Source: Campylobacter showae
GTDB lineage: Bacteria; Campylobacterota; Campylobacteria; Campylobacterales; Campylobacteraceae
Direction of reading: 5' to 3'
NCBI RefSeq assembly: GCF_900573985.1
Contig: NZ_UWOK01000001.1
Coordinates: 1,860,001-1,924,000 of the forward strand
DNA length: 64,000 nt
The notes beneath the pieces were generated by a model. The model saw nothing but the letters and a program-made list of their open reading frames with translations, was not told the origin of the DNA and made no database searches. A program made the translations under genes and the position numbers. Below, one piece after another: positions 17,470-26,992 of the stretch (position 1 is the stretch's first letter; the number at the start of each line of letters is the position of its first letter).

Positions 17470-18993
17470 TTAAACAACCAAAAGTTGACGGGCAAAATTT
17501 ATCGCCTCGTCGGTTATATGTTCGCCGCTTATCATTCTGGCTAGTTCATTTACGCGTTCTTCGCCTTTTAGCTCTCTTACGATCGAGGTTTCGCCGTGTT
17601 TTTCTACTAGAAAATGCGAATCGGCCTTAGAGCTTAGTTGCGGCTGATGCGAGATAGCGAAAATTTGATAAAATTTGGCCAAATTTAGCAGTACGTTTGC
17701 GATACTCATCGCCTCTTTTCCGCTTAGATTCGCGTCTATTTCATCTAATATTATGACGCCCTCGCCGCCTCCGGTGATCTTGCTTTCGCTCGCGATAAAA
17801 GCCAGCCTTAATCGGTTTAGCTCGCCCGAGCTTAGATTTTTTAGCGCCGTCTCGTTTAAGCTCAAATTTACCTCGTCCCTACCTGCGGCGTCTAGGGTTT
17901 TGCTATTTATCTTTAATGAAATCTCGCTCATATAAAGCTCTTTTAGAAAAGAATTTATGAGCACTTCAAGCTCCTTTAAATTTGCCGCGCGAGCCTGGCT
18001 GATTTTATCCGCCAGCGCGTTTATCGCAGTTTCGTTTTGTTTAAATTTACGCTCCAGCTCGCTCTTTTCAAAGCTTATATTTTCGTATCTTGCTAGCTCT
18101 GCCTTGCGCGTTTTTAGCGTCGCCAGAGCCTCCTCCTCGCCGCCATAGCGACGCACGAGCGAGTTTATCGCCTCGATGCGGTCTAGTACGCCCTCGATAT
18201 CCACGTCTTCCAGCTCATCCATGTTTAGATTTTCGCGCGCTACTCGCAGTTCATTCATCGCTTCTTCAAAAAAGCTACTATCGACGTCGCTGATGTTTAG
18301 CGCGTCTACTACGGATTGCTCGAAATTAAAAATTTGCTCCGCCCTATTCCATGCTTCTAAAATTTTATCCTTTTTGCTTAGGCGCTTTTTTAGCTCCATT
18401 AGCTCGTCAAATTCGCCGATTTTCGGACTCACGCTTTCTATTTTATTGATTTCAAAGGAGGCGAATTCTTTTAGCTCCTCCACTCTTTTTTCTTCGTCGA
18501 TTATTTTTTTCAGCTCGCGCGAGATTTGGCTAAATTCCTCAAATTTGAACCTAAATTCGCCGAGCTTTTCGTTAAATTTAGCGTCTTTTTTCGCCTGCAA
18601 AGCATCTAGTAAATTTAAAAATCTCTCGTTTTCAAATTCGTTTATTTCTTTTGCAGATAGGTATTTTACGTGCTCTTTGGCGATGCTGGCGAGATTTTTT
18701 TTAGAAACGGCTTGCGAGTTTATAAAATACCGCGTCGTTTTGTCGCGAAATAGCTTAAAGGTATTTATCTCCTCGCTCTCAAGACCAAATTCCTCAAGGT
18801 CAAATTTATGCGAGACATCGGCCTCGATCAACTTTGCTTCGCTGTCCTTTAGTCCCAAAACCGCCATTATCGAGCCCATCAGGACCGATTTGCCAGCACC
18901 GCTCACGCCCGTAAAGACGCTAAGCCCGCGCCCGAAATTTAACTCGACGTTTTCAAAACTCAAATTTTGCTTTATCAAAATCCGCTCAATCAT
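17470..18993 (-). CDS. recN: DNA repair ATPase RecN
   Basis: SMC-like protein of double-strand break repair. 507 residues, close to the C. jejuni form and shorter than the E. coli one. Walker A GVSGAGKS near 31-38, a long coiled-coil middle rich in Glu and Lys, the ABC signature LSSGELNRL near 390 and Walker [12 protein letters not shown] near 415. It starts inside the end of nadK (8-nt overlap). Confidence 0.94.
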   Translation of the reverse strand: MIERILIKQNLSFENVELNFGRGLSVFTGVSGAGKSVLMGSIMAVLGLKDSEAKLIEADVSHKFDLEEFGLESEEINTFKLFRDKTTRYFINSQAVSKKNLASIAKEHVKYLSAKEINEFENERFLNLLDALQAKKDAKFNEKLGEFRFKFEEFSQISRELKKIIDEEKRVEELKEFASFEINKIESVSPKIGEFDELMELKKRLSKKDKILEAWNRAEQIFNFEQSVVDALNISDVDSSFFEEAMNELRVARENLNMDELEDVDIEGVLDRIEAINSLVRRYGGEEEALATLKTRKAELARYENISFEKSELERKFKQNETAINALADKISQARAANLKELEVLINSFLKELYMSEISLKINSKTLDAAGRDEVNLSLNETALKNLSSGELNRLRLAFIASESKITGGGEGVIILDEIDANLSGKEAMSIANVLLNLAKFYQIFAISHQPQLSSKADSHFLVEKHGETSIVRELKGEERVNELARMISGEHITDEAINFARQLLVV

Positions 18994-19878
18994 TATAACC
19001 CCAATGCAGCTTTTCTTTTAAAATTTGAAAATAATCTCTCCCGACGTGGCGGATTAGCCGCGCCGTATTCGCGCTCAGCGTCATGCTCACGCTCTCAAGC
19101 TCGCCCATTTTGTACCGCTCCTGCCCGTCGATAACCAGCACCGCCGCGCTAGCGGTTTTAAATTTGATCTCAAATCCGCGCGGAAGCACCACCGGACGCT
19201 GCGTGAGCGAATGCGAGCAAACTGGCGTAACCAAAAACACCTCGCTTAGAGGATATGTTATCGCTCCGCCCGCGCTCATGTTGTATCCGGTTGATCCAAC
19301 GGGCGTAGAGACGATGACGCCGTCGCCAAAATACGCGTTAAAGTATTTTTCGTTCCAAAAAGCCTCCACGTGCGTCATGGAGCCAACCTTTTCGCCCACG
19401 ATCACCGCGTCGTTAAATGCTATCTTGTGTAAAATTTCGCCGCTTTTTTTGTGCAAAAAACATCAAGCATAAAAGGGGTCTCGACCTCAAATTTGCCATC
19501 AAAAAACTCGGCGAAAAACTTCTCGCATTCATTCATCGTGATGTCAGTCAAAAATCCAAGCCTACCCGCGTGTATGCCTAGCACAAATGGTGCAATCTCG
19601 GCCACGTTTCTACAAATCGAGATGATCGTGCCGTCGCCTCCTAGCGAGATCAAAAAATCGCACTCCGTAGCTAGCTCGCGCACATCAAACCCTTGTAAAT
19701 TTGAGCCTTCTTTTAAATTTAAATGTTTGGCCGCCGCATTTTCAAACAAAATTTGAACGCCGTACCTAGCCAAAATCTCGCGCAGGATTCGCACGTTTTT
19801 AACTAAATTTGCATTGATTTTTGCGACTAGGCCGACTTTTTTTACCTTAGCCGGAAGTAATAAATTCTCTTTTTTCAT
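18986..19878 (-). pseudogene. nadK: NAD kinase, broken by a one-base frameshift in an A7 tract
   Basis: Phosphorylates NAD to NADP. The N-terminal part (from ATG 19878, MKKENLLLP) has the GGDGT motif and runs to a stop at 19420. The C-terminal part (STPVGSTGY, then the Asp-containing GQERY region) continues in another frame from about 19456 to 18986. At the junction the sense strand has seven A (19444-19450). With eight A the protein would read ...[19 protein letters not shown]..., joining the parts smoothly. NadK is normally essential, so this is probably a sequence error, a slippage-corrected gene or a recent mutation. It is divergent from aspS. Confidence 0.88.
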
Positions 19879-19934
19879 AGAGTGGATTTTATCACATTTT
19901 GTTTTAAAAAAGCTGGGAAAAAGCAAATTTCTAG

Positions 19935-19940
19935 TATAAT
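19935..19940 (+). promoter_or_regulatory. -10 box before aspS
   Basis: TATAAT, 31 nt before the aspS ATG at 19972, in the 93-nt divergent gap with nadK. Confidence 0.65.
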
Positions 19941-19971
19941 GGGCGCGTTAAAAATAGCAAAAGGAGTGAAA

Positions 19972-21723
19972 ATGCGTAGCCATTACTGCACTGATTTAAG
20001 CAGTGCCGACATAGGCAAAGAAGTTACGCTTTGCGGTTGGGTAAATACCTACCGCGACCACGGCGGCGTTATATTTTTAGACCTGCGCGATCGCACGGGG
20101 CTGATTCAGATCGTCTGCGATCCGGCAGATAGCAAGAGCTCTCACGAGGCCGCGTCGCACGTTCGCGACGAGTACGTACTAAGGATAAAAGGCAAGGTCC
20201 GCGCTCGCGGCGAAGGCCTGGTAAATCCGCGCCTAAAAACGGGCGAGATCGAAGTAGTCGCAAACGAAGTGATCGTCGAAAACCCGAGCGAGCCGCTACC
20301 TTTCGTCATCGGCGACGAGAGCGTAAACGAGGACATCAGGCTAAAATACAGATTTTTAGACCTTAGAAACGAGAAACTTCAAAATATCTTTAAAATGCGC
20401 TCAAAAGCGGCGATCGCGGCTAGAAACAGCCTAGATAAAATGGGCTTTATCGAGTTTGAAACGCCGATTTTAACCCGCGCGACGCCGGAGGGCGCAAGAG
20501 ACTATCTAGTGCCTAGCCGCGTATATCCGGGACAGTTTTACGCCCTGCCGCAAAGCCCGCAGCTTTTTAAACAGCTTTTGATGTGCTCGGGCTTTGATAA
20601 ATATTTCCAGATCGCAAAATGTTTCCGCGACGAGGACTTGCGCGCCGATAGACAGCCTGAATTTACGCAGATAGATATCGAGATGAGCTTCATCGAGCAA
20701 GAAGATATCCTAAATATGGCTGAAAATATGCTAAAAGACGTATTTGCCGCCTGCGGATACGATATCCAAATACCTTTCCGCCGCATGAGCTACAAAGAGG
20801 CTACCGAGAGCTACGGTAGCGATAAACCCGACTTGCGCTACGATCTAAAGATGATCGACGTTATCGACATTTTCGCGCGCTCTAGCAATGAAATCTTTAG
20901 CAAAATCGCAACCGAACCTAAGAAAAACCGCGTCAAAGCGCTAAAAGTACCAAACGGCGATAATATCTTTAGCAAGCGCGAGATGAATAGATTTGAGGAG
21001 TTCGTCCGCAAATTCGGCGCTCAGGGCCTTGGCTACTTCCAGATGAAAGAGGACGGGCTAAAAGGACCGCTTTGCAAATTTTTCGAGCAGAGCGACCTCG
21101 ACGAGATCGTCGCTCGCTGCGAGCTAAAAGTCGGCGACGTCGTATTTTTCGGCGCCGGCAAGAAAAAAGTCGTGCTTGATTATATGGGACGATTTAGGAT
21201 TTTCCTCGCCGAGCAAATGGGTATCATAGACCAAAACAAAATGGAGTTTTTATGGGTGCTTGACTTCCCGATGTTTGAGCAAAACGACGACGGCAGCTAC
21301 TCAGCTATGCACCATCCGTTTACCATGCCTAAAAATATCGACGAGCCGGATCTCGAGGATATCCTATCGGTTGCTCACGACGTCGTGCTTAACGGCTATG
21401 AGCTTGGCGGCGGCAGCGTGAGAATACACAAAAACGACGTTCAGCAAAAGGTATTTAAGTTGCTAGGTATCGACGAGGCCGAGCAGCGCGAGAAATTTGG
21501 CTTCTTGCTTGACGCGTTAAGCTTTGGCGCGCCTCCGCACGGCGGTATCGCGATCGGCTTTGACAGGCTAAATATGCTAGTAAACAAAACCAGCTCGATC
21601 CGCGACGTTATCGCCTTCCCTAAAACCCAGCGCGCTCAGTGCCCGCTAACGAAAGCGCCAAGCGAAGCTAGCGCGGAGCAGTTGAGGGAGCTGGGGCTAA
21701 GGCTGCGAGAAAAAGAAAAATAA
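19972..21723 (+). CDS. aspS: Aspartyl-tRNA synthetase
   Basis: Class II synthetase for aspartate. 583 residues: N-terminal OB-fold anticodon-binding domain (from [12 protein letters not shown]), catalytic core with motif 2 [16 protein letters not shown] near 220, and motif 3 GIAIGFDRL near 537, with a GAD insertion domain between. I chose ATG 19972 because AAGGAG precedes it by five nt and the -10 box lies upstream; a longer frame from 19882 would run through the promoter. In many bacteria without AsnRS this enzyme also charges tRNA-Asn. Confidence 0.96.
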   Translation: MRSHYCTDLSSADIGKEVTLCGWVNTYRDHGGVIFLDLRDRTGLIQIVCDPADSKSSHEAASHVRDEYVLRIKGKVRARGEGLVNPRLKTGEIEVVANEVIVENPSEPLPFVIGDESVNEDIRLKYRFLDLRNEKLQNIFKMRSKAAIAARNSLDKMGFIEFETPILTRATPEGARDYLVPSRVYPGQFYALPQSPQLFKQLLMCSGFDKYFQIAKCFRDEDLRADRQPEFTQIDIEMSFIEQEDILNMAENMLKDVFAACGYDIQIPFRRMSYKEATESYGSDKPDLRYDLKMIDVIDIFARSSNEIFSKIATEPKKNRVKALKVPNGDNIFSKREMNRFEEFVRKFGAQGLGYFQMKEDGLKGPLCKFFEQSDLDEIVARCELKVGDVVFFGAGKKKVVLDYMGRFRIFLAEQMGIIDQNKMEFLWVLDFPMFEQNDDGSYSAMHHPFTMPKNIDEPDLEDILSVAHDVVLNGYELGGGSVRIHKNDVQQKVFKLLGIDEAEQREKFGFLLDALSFGAPPHGGIAIGFDRLNMLVNKTSSIRDVIAFPKTQRAQCPLTKAPSEASAEQLRELGLRLREKEK

Positions 21724-21758
21724 GTATGAAGCGTCGTCTCGCCGCGCTATACGTCGTT

Positions 21759-21818
21759 GGTTTTAAAATTTTACGCTCCGCAGGCTACATGCCTAGCGTG
21801 CGCTTAAATTTTAAAACC
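21759..21818. repeat. Inverted repeat, 13-bp arms
   Basis: GGTTTTAAAATTT at 21759-21771 pairs perfectly with AAATTTTAAAACC at 21806-21818, with 34 nt between. It starts 36 nt after the aspS stop, so it may act as a terminator or RNA-stabilising stem. Confidence 0.6.
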
Positions 21819-22037
21819 GCCTTGTCTAGCTTGGCGATACTTCCGCTATAAATTTAGCTAATTTTATTTTTTATTAAAGAAAAGGCGAAGTATCTTGCGA
21901 TGAATTTAAATGTCGCGAAGAAATTTCGTCGCTTCTGTTTGTAGTTGCGACCACAGGAAAGCAAAGTATTAAATACTTTCGCTTTGAAATTTAATAGTAA
22001 AAATGTAGGCGAAGTATTTTTCGCTTAGACGAGGCGG

Positions 22038-22094
22038 ATTTTAATTTTTAAGCGTAGATAGAACATATAGTTCATCGAGCTTAAAAATTAAAAT
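22038..22094. repeat. Inverted repeat, perfect 16-bp arms
   Basis: ATTTTAATTTTTAAGC (22038-22053) pairs with GCTTAAAAATTAAAAT (22079-22094). The 25-nt loop itself holds GAAC...GTTC, which could form a second small stem. It ends 48 nt before the adk ATG, so it would be in the 5' leader of adk if transcribed. Confidence 0.65.
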
Positions 22095-22142
22095 CGAGCG
22101 AAGTATAAGCAGAAAAAGACAAGCCGTTTTAAAGGAAATTTT

Positions 22143-22709
22143 ATGAAAAAACTATTTTTAATCATCGGCGCTCCAGGCTCCGGCAAAACCACCGACGCAT
22201 CGCTAATCGCGCAAGAGGACGCCAAATTTGCGCACTTCTCAACAGGTGATCTGCTCCGCGCAGAGGTTGCCAGCGGCTCAGAGCTTGGCAAACTAATCGA
22301 CGGATTCATCTCAAAGGGTAACCTAGTCCCGCTTGACGTCGTCGTAAACGCGATCGTCTCAGCGATTAAAAGCTCGGACAAATCAAACGTCATCATCGAC
22401 GGTTACCCGCGCAGCATCGAGCAGATGACCGAGCTAGACAAGGTTCTAGCCGCGCAAAACGAGATCGCGTTAAAAGGCGTGATCGAAGTGGACGTTAGCG
22501 AAGCCGTCGCACGCGAGAGAGTACTCGGACGAGCGCGCGGAGCCGACGACAACAACGAGGTTTTCAACAACCGCATGAAGGTTTATCTAGAGCCGATCGA
22601 GGCGATACGTAAATTTTACAAAGAAAAAGGCCTACTTCACGTCGTAAACGGCGAGCGTGCGATCGAGCCTATCGTAGCCGACGTCAAAGCTCTCGTAAAT
22701 AGCCTATAA
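22143..22709 (+). CDS. adk: Adenylate kinase
   Basis: Interconverts ATP + AMP and 2 ADP. 188 residues, the short form with a small LID and no zinc Cys. P-loop GAPGSGKTT at residues 8-16, AMP-binding DGYPRS near 84, and the LID hinge region RARGADDN near 130. Strong AAAGGAAA ribosome site. A clear terminator follows 3 nt after the stop. Confidence 0.96.
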   Translation: MKKLFLIIGAPGSGKTTDASLIAQEDAKFAHFSTGDLLRAEVASGSELGKLIDGFISKGNLVPLDVVVNAIVSAIKSSDKSNVIIDGYPRSIEQMTELDKVLAAQNEIALKGVIEVDVSEAVARERVLGRARGADDNNEVFNNRMKVYLEPIEAIRKFYKEKGLLHVVNGERAIEPIVADVKALVNSL

Positions 22710-22712
22710 ACA

Positions 22713-22748
22713 TTAAATTTAGAGCCTCAAACCAGGCTCTAAATTTAA
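22713..22748 (+). terminator. Terminator hairpin after adk
   Basis: Perfect 15-bp stem TTAAATTTAGAGCCT/AGGCTCTAAATTTAA with a 6-nt loop, just after the adk stop. There is no long T run, but the A+T-rich stem base may substitute. Confidence 0.7.
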
Positions 22749-22804
22749 GCTTCCCATAAATACAAATTAACAAATAATTCACGAAATATCATTAAAATCC
22801 GCAC

Positions 22805-22810
22805 TATGAT
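22805..22810 (+). promoter_or_regulatory. -10 box before the OB-fold protein gene
   Basis: TATGAT, 37 nt before the ATG at 22847, after an A+T-rich stretch. Confidence 0.4.
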
Positions 22811-22846
22811 TTCACGAAAATCACATAAAATTTTAAAGGATACGTA

Positions 22847-23230
22847 ATGTTTAAGAAAATAGTTTTATCAGCAACCCTTGCTAGCGCGATGTTTGCAGCA
22901 GGCGGATTTACTGGTTCAAGCGCGCAAAACTCAACAAATCAAGGCGGCTTCGTCGGTAAAGGCGCCATGAGCGCAAGCACTGTAAAACAAGCCCTAGCGC
23001 TACCAGATGACGCTCGCGTAGTGCTTGAAGGCAAGATCGTCTCCGAGTTTCGCCCTGAGCACTACCAGTTCGTCGATAGAAACGGCGACGCGATCGAAAT
23101 CGAGATCGACCACAAGGATTGGAGAGGCGTAACCGTCGATGAAAACACGCCCGTGCGCATCTACGGTGAGGTCGATAAGGACTTTATGAAAACCTCTATC
23201 GACGTAAAAACTATCGAAATAATCAAATAA
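22847..23230 (+). CDS. Periplasmic YgiW/YdeI family OB-fold protein
   Basis: 127 residues: signal peptide (about 1-18), a short Gly/Ser/Asn-rich region, then an OB-fold with VVLEGKIVSEF, YQFVDRNGDAIEIEI and the end VRIYGEV typical of the family. E. coli YgiW and YdeI are periplasmic stress-tolerance proteins. Single-gene unit between two terminators. The ribosome site is AAAGGA. Confidence 0.88.
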   Translation: MFKKIVLSATLASAMFAAGGFTGSSAQNSTNQGGFVGKGAMSASTVKQALALPDDARVVLEGKIVSEFRPEHYQFVDRNGDAIEIEIDHKDWRGVTVDENTPVRIYGEVDKDFMKTSIDVKTIEIIK

Positions 23231-23231
23231 T

Positions 23232-23255
23232 TTTAGGGCGGTTCGCCGCCTTAAA
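23232..23255 (+). terminator. Terminator hairpin after the OB-fold gene
   Basis: Stem of about ten pairs, TTTAGGGCGG/CCGCCTTAAA with one G-T pair, capped by a stable TTCG loop and followed by TTTTC. Confidence 0.75.
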
Positions 23256-23273
23256 TTTTCCCCAAATTTTAGT

Positions 23274-23289
23274 CCCCCCCCAAAAAAAA
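23274..23289. repeat. C8-A8 homopolymer pair between genes
   Basis: Eight C followed by eight A. Poly-G/C tracts of this length are the usual slippage sites of phase variation in Campylobacter. It lies about 100 nt upstream of the ppa -10 box and 20 nt after the preceding terminator. Confidence 0.6.
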
Positions 23290-23391
23290 TCTACAAATTT
23301 TACTTTTTAGCATCAAATTTACCGCCGTAATGCCGGTCAAATTTTGGCCTGCCCCGATTCTCGTTTTACTCCAAATTTAGCCGAGATTTTA

Positions 23392-23397
23392 TATAAT
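23392..23397 (+). promoter_or_regulatory. -10 box before ppa
   Basis: TATAAT in ATTTTATATAATCTC, 83 nt upstream of the chosen ppa ATG. Confidence 0.5.
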
Positions 23398-23479
23398 CTC
23401 TTATTCAAATTTCAAGGCAAGTATCTCAAAGCGTTTTGCTATAAAACGCCGCGTGATAGGAGCTTTACAAAGGATAAAA

Positions 23480-23998
23480 ATGGACGTTTCAAAAATCAAA
23501 GCAGGCTCAAACCCGGACAAAATCAACGCCGTGATCGAGATCCCGTACGGCTCGAACATAAAATACGAAATCGACAAAGATAGCGGCGCGGTCGTAGTCG
23601 ATCGCGTGCTCTACTCGGCGATGTTCTACCCGGCAAACTACGGCTTCGTGCCAAACACTCTCGCAGCAGACGGCGATCCTGCCGACATCTTGGTGCTAAA
23701 CGAATACCCTCTGCAAGCAGGTAGCGTGATCCCGTGCCGCCTCATCGGCGTGCTCGTGATGGAGGATGAAGCAGGTATGGACGAGAAGCTACTGGCCGTA
23801 CCGGTTACCAAGATCGACCCGCGATTTGACGCGATCAAAAGCTACAAAGACCTGCCTGAGGCCACTTTAAATAAGATCAAAAATTTCTTTGAAACTTATA
23901 AAATTTTAGAGCCTAACAAATGGGTCAAAGTTAAAGAATTTAAAGACGCGAATGCCGCAAAAGAGATCCTAGACGCGGCGATCAAAAACTACAAATAA
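23480..23998 (+). CDS. ppa: Inorganic pyrophosphatase
   Basis: Hydrolyses pyrophosphate to phosphate, driving biosynthesis. 172 residues, the usual soluble class I length. Metal-binding DGDPADILVL near residue 65 and the YPANYGFVP stretch before it are intact, as is the EDEAGMDEKLLAV segment. I chose ATG 23480 (MDVSKIKAG) with AAAGGA nine nt before it; a start at 23453 would place the ribosome site inside the gene. Confidence 0.96.
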   Translation: MDVSKIKAGSNPDKINAVIEIPYGSNIKYEIDKDSGAVVVDRVLYSAMFYPANYGFVPNTLAADGDPADILVLNEYPLQAGSVIPCRLIGVLVMEDEAGMDEKLLAVPVTKIDPRFDAIKSYKDLPEATLNKIKNFFETYKILEPNKWVKVKEFKDANAAKEILDAAIKNYK

Positions 23999-24017
23999 TA
24001 AGCCATCTTGGCTTGTC

Positions 24018-24053
24018 GGCCGCCGCCTTGTTAAACCTAAACAAGCGGCGGCC
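24018..24053 (+). terminator. Strong hairpin after ppa
   Basis: GGCCGCCGC then TTGTT pairs with AACAA then GCGGCGGCC, with one bulged C and a 7-nt loop. No T run follows, so it may terminate or only protect the transcript end. Confidence 0.6.
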
Positions 24054-24088
24054 AAATTTAAACTCACGCAAAAATCAAAAGGATAAAA

Positions 24089-24622
24089 ATGGATATACTA
24101 AAGCTACTTTTGGGCAACTCCGGCGGTATGTTAGATGCGATGTCGCAAAAAAGCGGACTGGGCACAAACGACGTAGAGGCCGTGATTTCTAAGATCGCGC
24201 CGATTTTCATGCAAAGAGCCAACGAGAATTTTAAATCAGATTCAGATTCGTCAAATTTCCTAGAGATGATCCGCCGCTCAAACCTTGACGAGATGACTGG
24301 CACCCCGCAAAATATCAACGTCGCCGAAGGCAACGAGCTACTAGGCGTACTAACGGGATCTAAAGAAAACAGCAGGGCTCTAGCTAGCGACATAGGCTCG
24401 CAGCTAGGCATCAGCGCAGACTCTATAAAGACTCTGCTACCGATGATCGCGCCGATGATCGCGGGCATGCTAAACAATCAACTCAAAGCATCAAATTTGC
24501 AAGACTCCGCGGACAACGGCTCCATGATGTCGATGCTTACGCAGTTTTTGGATCAGAACAAAGACGGCTCGATCGTAGATGATATTTTTAGGATCGCAGG
24601 CGACTTTTTCGGTAAAAAATAG
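24089..24622 (+). CDS. DUF937 family protein
   Basis: 177 residues, predicted helical and soluble, of unknown function. The repeated pattern LLPMIAPMIAGML near 115 and the C-terminal FLDQNKDGSIVDDIFRIAG are features of DUF937 (YidB-like) proteins; the latter resembles a dockerin/EF-hand-like DxNxDGxI loop, which might bind calcium, an inference. Ribosome site AAAGGA. A terminator overlaps its stop. Confidence 0.85.
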   Translation: MDILKLLLGNSGGMLDAMSQKSGLGTNDVEAVISKIAPIFMQRANENFKSDSDSSNFLEMIRRSNLDEMTGTPQNINVAEGNELLGVLTGSKENSRALASDIGSQLGISADSIKTLLPMIAPMIAGMLNNQLKASNLQDSADNGSMMSMLTQFLDQNKDGSIVDDIFRIAGDFFGKK

Positions 24623-24640
24623 GCGAATTTCGCCTATTTT
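24616..24640 (+). terminator. Terminator overlapping the DUF937 stop
   Basis: Perfect 10-bp stem AAAATAGGCG/CGCCTATTTT with loop AATTT. The stop codon TAG is part of the stem. The following 24641-24904 stretch shows no gene. Confidence 0.75.
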
Positions 24641-24904
24641 AGCCGTTGTGCTTTTTCGTTTCACCAAATTACAGCTTTTGACGGTTCGCTAAAAACTGCT
24701 ACTTTTGTACCATATCGCGTAAATTTATTCCACTCTTAACATTTTTGATATACGCCTGCAAACGGCACTCATGCTACTTTAACTAGAACGGCTAAATTTA
24801 TAAAAAATAAAATTTGATCAGTACCAGCCGCTGCCTCAAATTTATGCCGAATTTGATGCAAAATTAAACAACGTAAAATCAAACTTTAAAATCCAACTTT
24901 ATGC

Positions 24905-26992
24905 CTACTTTAGCCCTTTTTTGAGTTTCCTAACGAGAAATCTCGCCAAATGAAGCTCGTCAAAAAGCGATTTTTCTATACAAAGCGGACGGTCAAAAAT
25001 AAGGTCGCAGATGAGCTCGGCGCCGAGCACGGCCGTACAAAGCCCGCGCGAGCCGTGAGCGGTGCTAACGTAGACGTTTGGCACGTATTTTGGACGCGGA
25101 TTAGACTTACCTTTCGTCCAAAGCAGCGACTTGTAGGTATCTTTATAAAAATCCTCGTCGTAAAGCCGCCCGATGAGCGGAAAACGGTCGCCGCTATAGC
25201 TGCGGTAGCCCACTTTCGAGCCGATTATTCGGACGTTTTGCGGAGTTTTTATCGTGTTGTTTGAGAGATTTTCGGATGCAGTCAAATTTGATGCATCTTG
25301 CGTCTGCGCCGAATCATCAGTAGTCTCGGCACGCAAATCCACACTTTTACTTAAATTTATCGCTTCCAAACGATCCGCATTTTCAGCGTCACACTCTGGG
25401 CCGATAGTCAAATTTAGCTCCCGCACGCCGTTTAAATTTAGCCGCTCGTTTTCTACAAATTTACCGCTCAAAAACTCGGCAACGTCAGCTAAATTTTTCT
25501 CATCATCGCTAGAACGCGGCTCGTCTAAAAAAAGATTTCTATCGTAAGTCGCGCCGATAACCTGCACGCCTTGGGCAGGCGGGCAAACGTAGCCTTTGGC
25601 GCTAAAAGGCGCAGGCGTCCAAACGGCAGGCGCGATATGCGTGACCTGGCCGCGCACGGAGCTAAGCCTGATGTCGTAGTCCGTAAAAAGCTCCATGCTC
25701 TCGCTACCGACAGCAAGCAAGAGTACGTCGGCGTCGATGATTTCCCCATCCTTAAAATGAGCCCTAACAGCGCCGCTCTCAAGAGTCTCAAAGCCCGTAA
25801 ATTCGCAGTTTAATAGCGTTTTTATGCCTGCGCTTGCCGCTTTGCACATCTTTCTGGGGCGAGCTTTGGCGCCATTAAAAATAAACGCGCTAGCGTAAGG
25901 CTCGTCATCAAATTTTAGCTCAAAAACGCCGTTGTCCGCGTCAAATTCGTGCCACTCGTAAAAGCGCTCTAGCGTCTTTTGCTCGTATGCGTAGTCTGTC
26001 GCACCGCAAAACTCTATCTCCTGGGCGCCGAGGTTTTGTTCATAAAAGCGCGCTGCCTGCAAAAACGCGTTCATATGCATTCGGCCTAAATTTACGGTTG
26101 GTTTCGTGATGAGCGGCATCAAAATCCCGCAGTAATTTCCAGAGCCGTTTAGTGCGATATCGCCACGCTTTTCGGCGATCGTTACATCTAGGCCGCGCTC
26201 GCGCAACTTAAACGCGCAAACGCAGCCAGCCACGCCGCCGCCGATAACTAGCGCCGTCTTTGGAGCGGTCGTGGCAGCGGGATCAAATCTGCTAAACCAA
26301 ATTTCACCCTCAGCTTGCCGTTCACCCGTAAATTTGGCACGTAGCATCTCGCGCTTTTTGCCGTAACCTTTTAGCGAATTTACCTCAAAACCGCTATTTT
26401 GCAAGGCTCTTTTTAACGCACCCGAAGCCGAGTATGTGCAAACGCTAGCACCCAATGCACATAAATTTGCGATTTTACCGCAAACCCGCTCGCTCCACAT
26501 AGCTTCGTTTTTAGCGGGAGCAAAGCCGTCCATAAAAACGGTATCTGCTTTAAAACTAAGCTCATCCAAAACCTCGGCCACGTCACCAAAACACAAGGTA
26601 AGCGTGACGTTTGGAGCCAAATTTAGCCTATGAAATCCGCGAATAAGAGGCGGGTAGGCACCCAAAAGCTCACCCGAAATATCCGCGAGCTCGCTAAAAT
26701 TCGCATAAATTTTAGCCAGATCCTCTTTGGCGATCGGAGTTTTTTCGATACTGACGAAATTTAAAAATTTATCCGAGTTTTTAAATCTTTTAAAAGCGCA
26801 GAGAAAATTTAACCCTGTGCCAAATCCAGCCTCAAGCACGTTAAATTCGCTCTTTTTCTCCCAAATTTCGTCAAAAACGGAGTTAAAAACGTACTCGCTC
26901 TGGCCGGCAGGGTCGTCTGCGTTAAAGTAAATGTCGTCAAATTCGGGACTAAAAGGGATACCGCCCTTTAAAACGACTTGCGCGCTTTTCAT
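24905..26992 (-). CDS. mnmC: Bifunctional tRNA mnm5s2U34 enzyme MnmC
   Basis: Makes the final steps of the 5-methylaminomethyl-2-thiouridine modification at the tRNA wobble base. 695 residues: N-terminal SAM-dependent methyltransferase (about 1-235, with LEAGFGTGLNFL near 55 and DGFAPAKN near 155) and C-terminal FAD oxidoreductase (from VIGGGVAGC near 247). A polar, low-complexity insert of about 50 residues, rich in Thr, Ser, Asp and Asn, lies near 550-600 before GSKVGYRSYSGDRFP. It overlaps the amiA stop by four nt and ends the long operon. Confidence 0.95.
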   Translation of the reverse strand: MKSAQVVLKGGIPFSPEFDDIYFNADDPAGQSEYVFNSVFDEIWEKKSEFNVLEAGFGTGLNFLCAFKRFKNSDKFLNFVSIEKTPIAKEDLAKIYANFSELADISGELLGAYPPLIRGFHRLNLAPNVTLTLCFGDVAEVLDELSFKADTVFMDGFAPAKNEAMWSERVCGKIANLCALGASVCTYSASGALKRALQNSGFEVNSLKGYGKKREMLRAKFTGERQAEGEIWFSRFDPAATTAPKTALVIGGGVAGCVCAFKLRERGLDVTIAEKRGDIALNGSGNYCGILMPLITKPTVNLGRMHMNAFLQAARFYEQNLGAQEIEFCGATDYAYEQKTLERFYEWHEFDADNGVFELKFDDEPYASAFIFNGAKARPRKMCKAASAGIKTLLNCEFTGFETLESGAVRAHFKDGEIIDADVLLLAVGSESMELFTDYDIRLSSVRGQVTHIAPAVWTPAPFSAKGYVCPPAQGVQVIGATYDRNLFLDEPRSSDDEKNLADVAEFLSGKFVENERLNLNGVRELNLTIGPECDAENADRLEAINLSKSVDLRAETTDDSAQTQDASNLTASENLSNNTIKTPQNVRIIGSKVGYRSYSGDRFPLIGRLYDEDFYKDTYKSLLWTKGKSNPRPKYVPNVYVSTAHGSRGLCTAVLGAELICDLIFDRPLCIEKSLFDELHLARFLVRKLKKGLK

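Larger units (their letters stand above)
21724..22142. other. 419-bp gene-free stretch between aspS and adk with inverted repeats
   Basis: No convincing reading frame. It holds a 13-bp inverted repeat (21759-21771 with 21806-21818), a short hairpin AAAGTAT/ATACTTT (21963-21979), a 16-bp perfect inverted repeat (22038-22053 with 22079-22094), and three copies of a GCGAAGTAT word at about 21894, 22012 and 22097. The adk ribosome site AAAGGAAA is at its end. Confidence 0.7.

Noticed and set aside
18176..19021. A 281-residue plus-strand frame opposite recN
   Set aside because: Ser/Phe-rich mirror of the recN coiled coil, no ribosome site and no motif; recN on the other strand is certain.
22088..22396. 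A 102-residue minus-strand frame opposite adk
   Set aside because: Antisense to a clear adenylate kinase; the P-loop mirror gives the apparent Pro-rich stretch.
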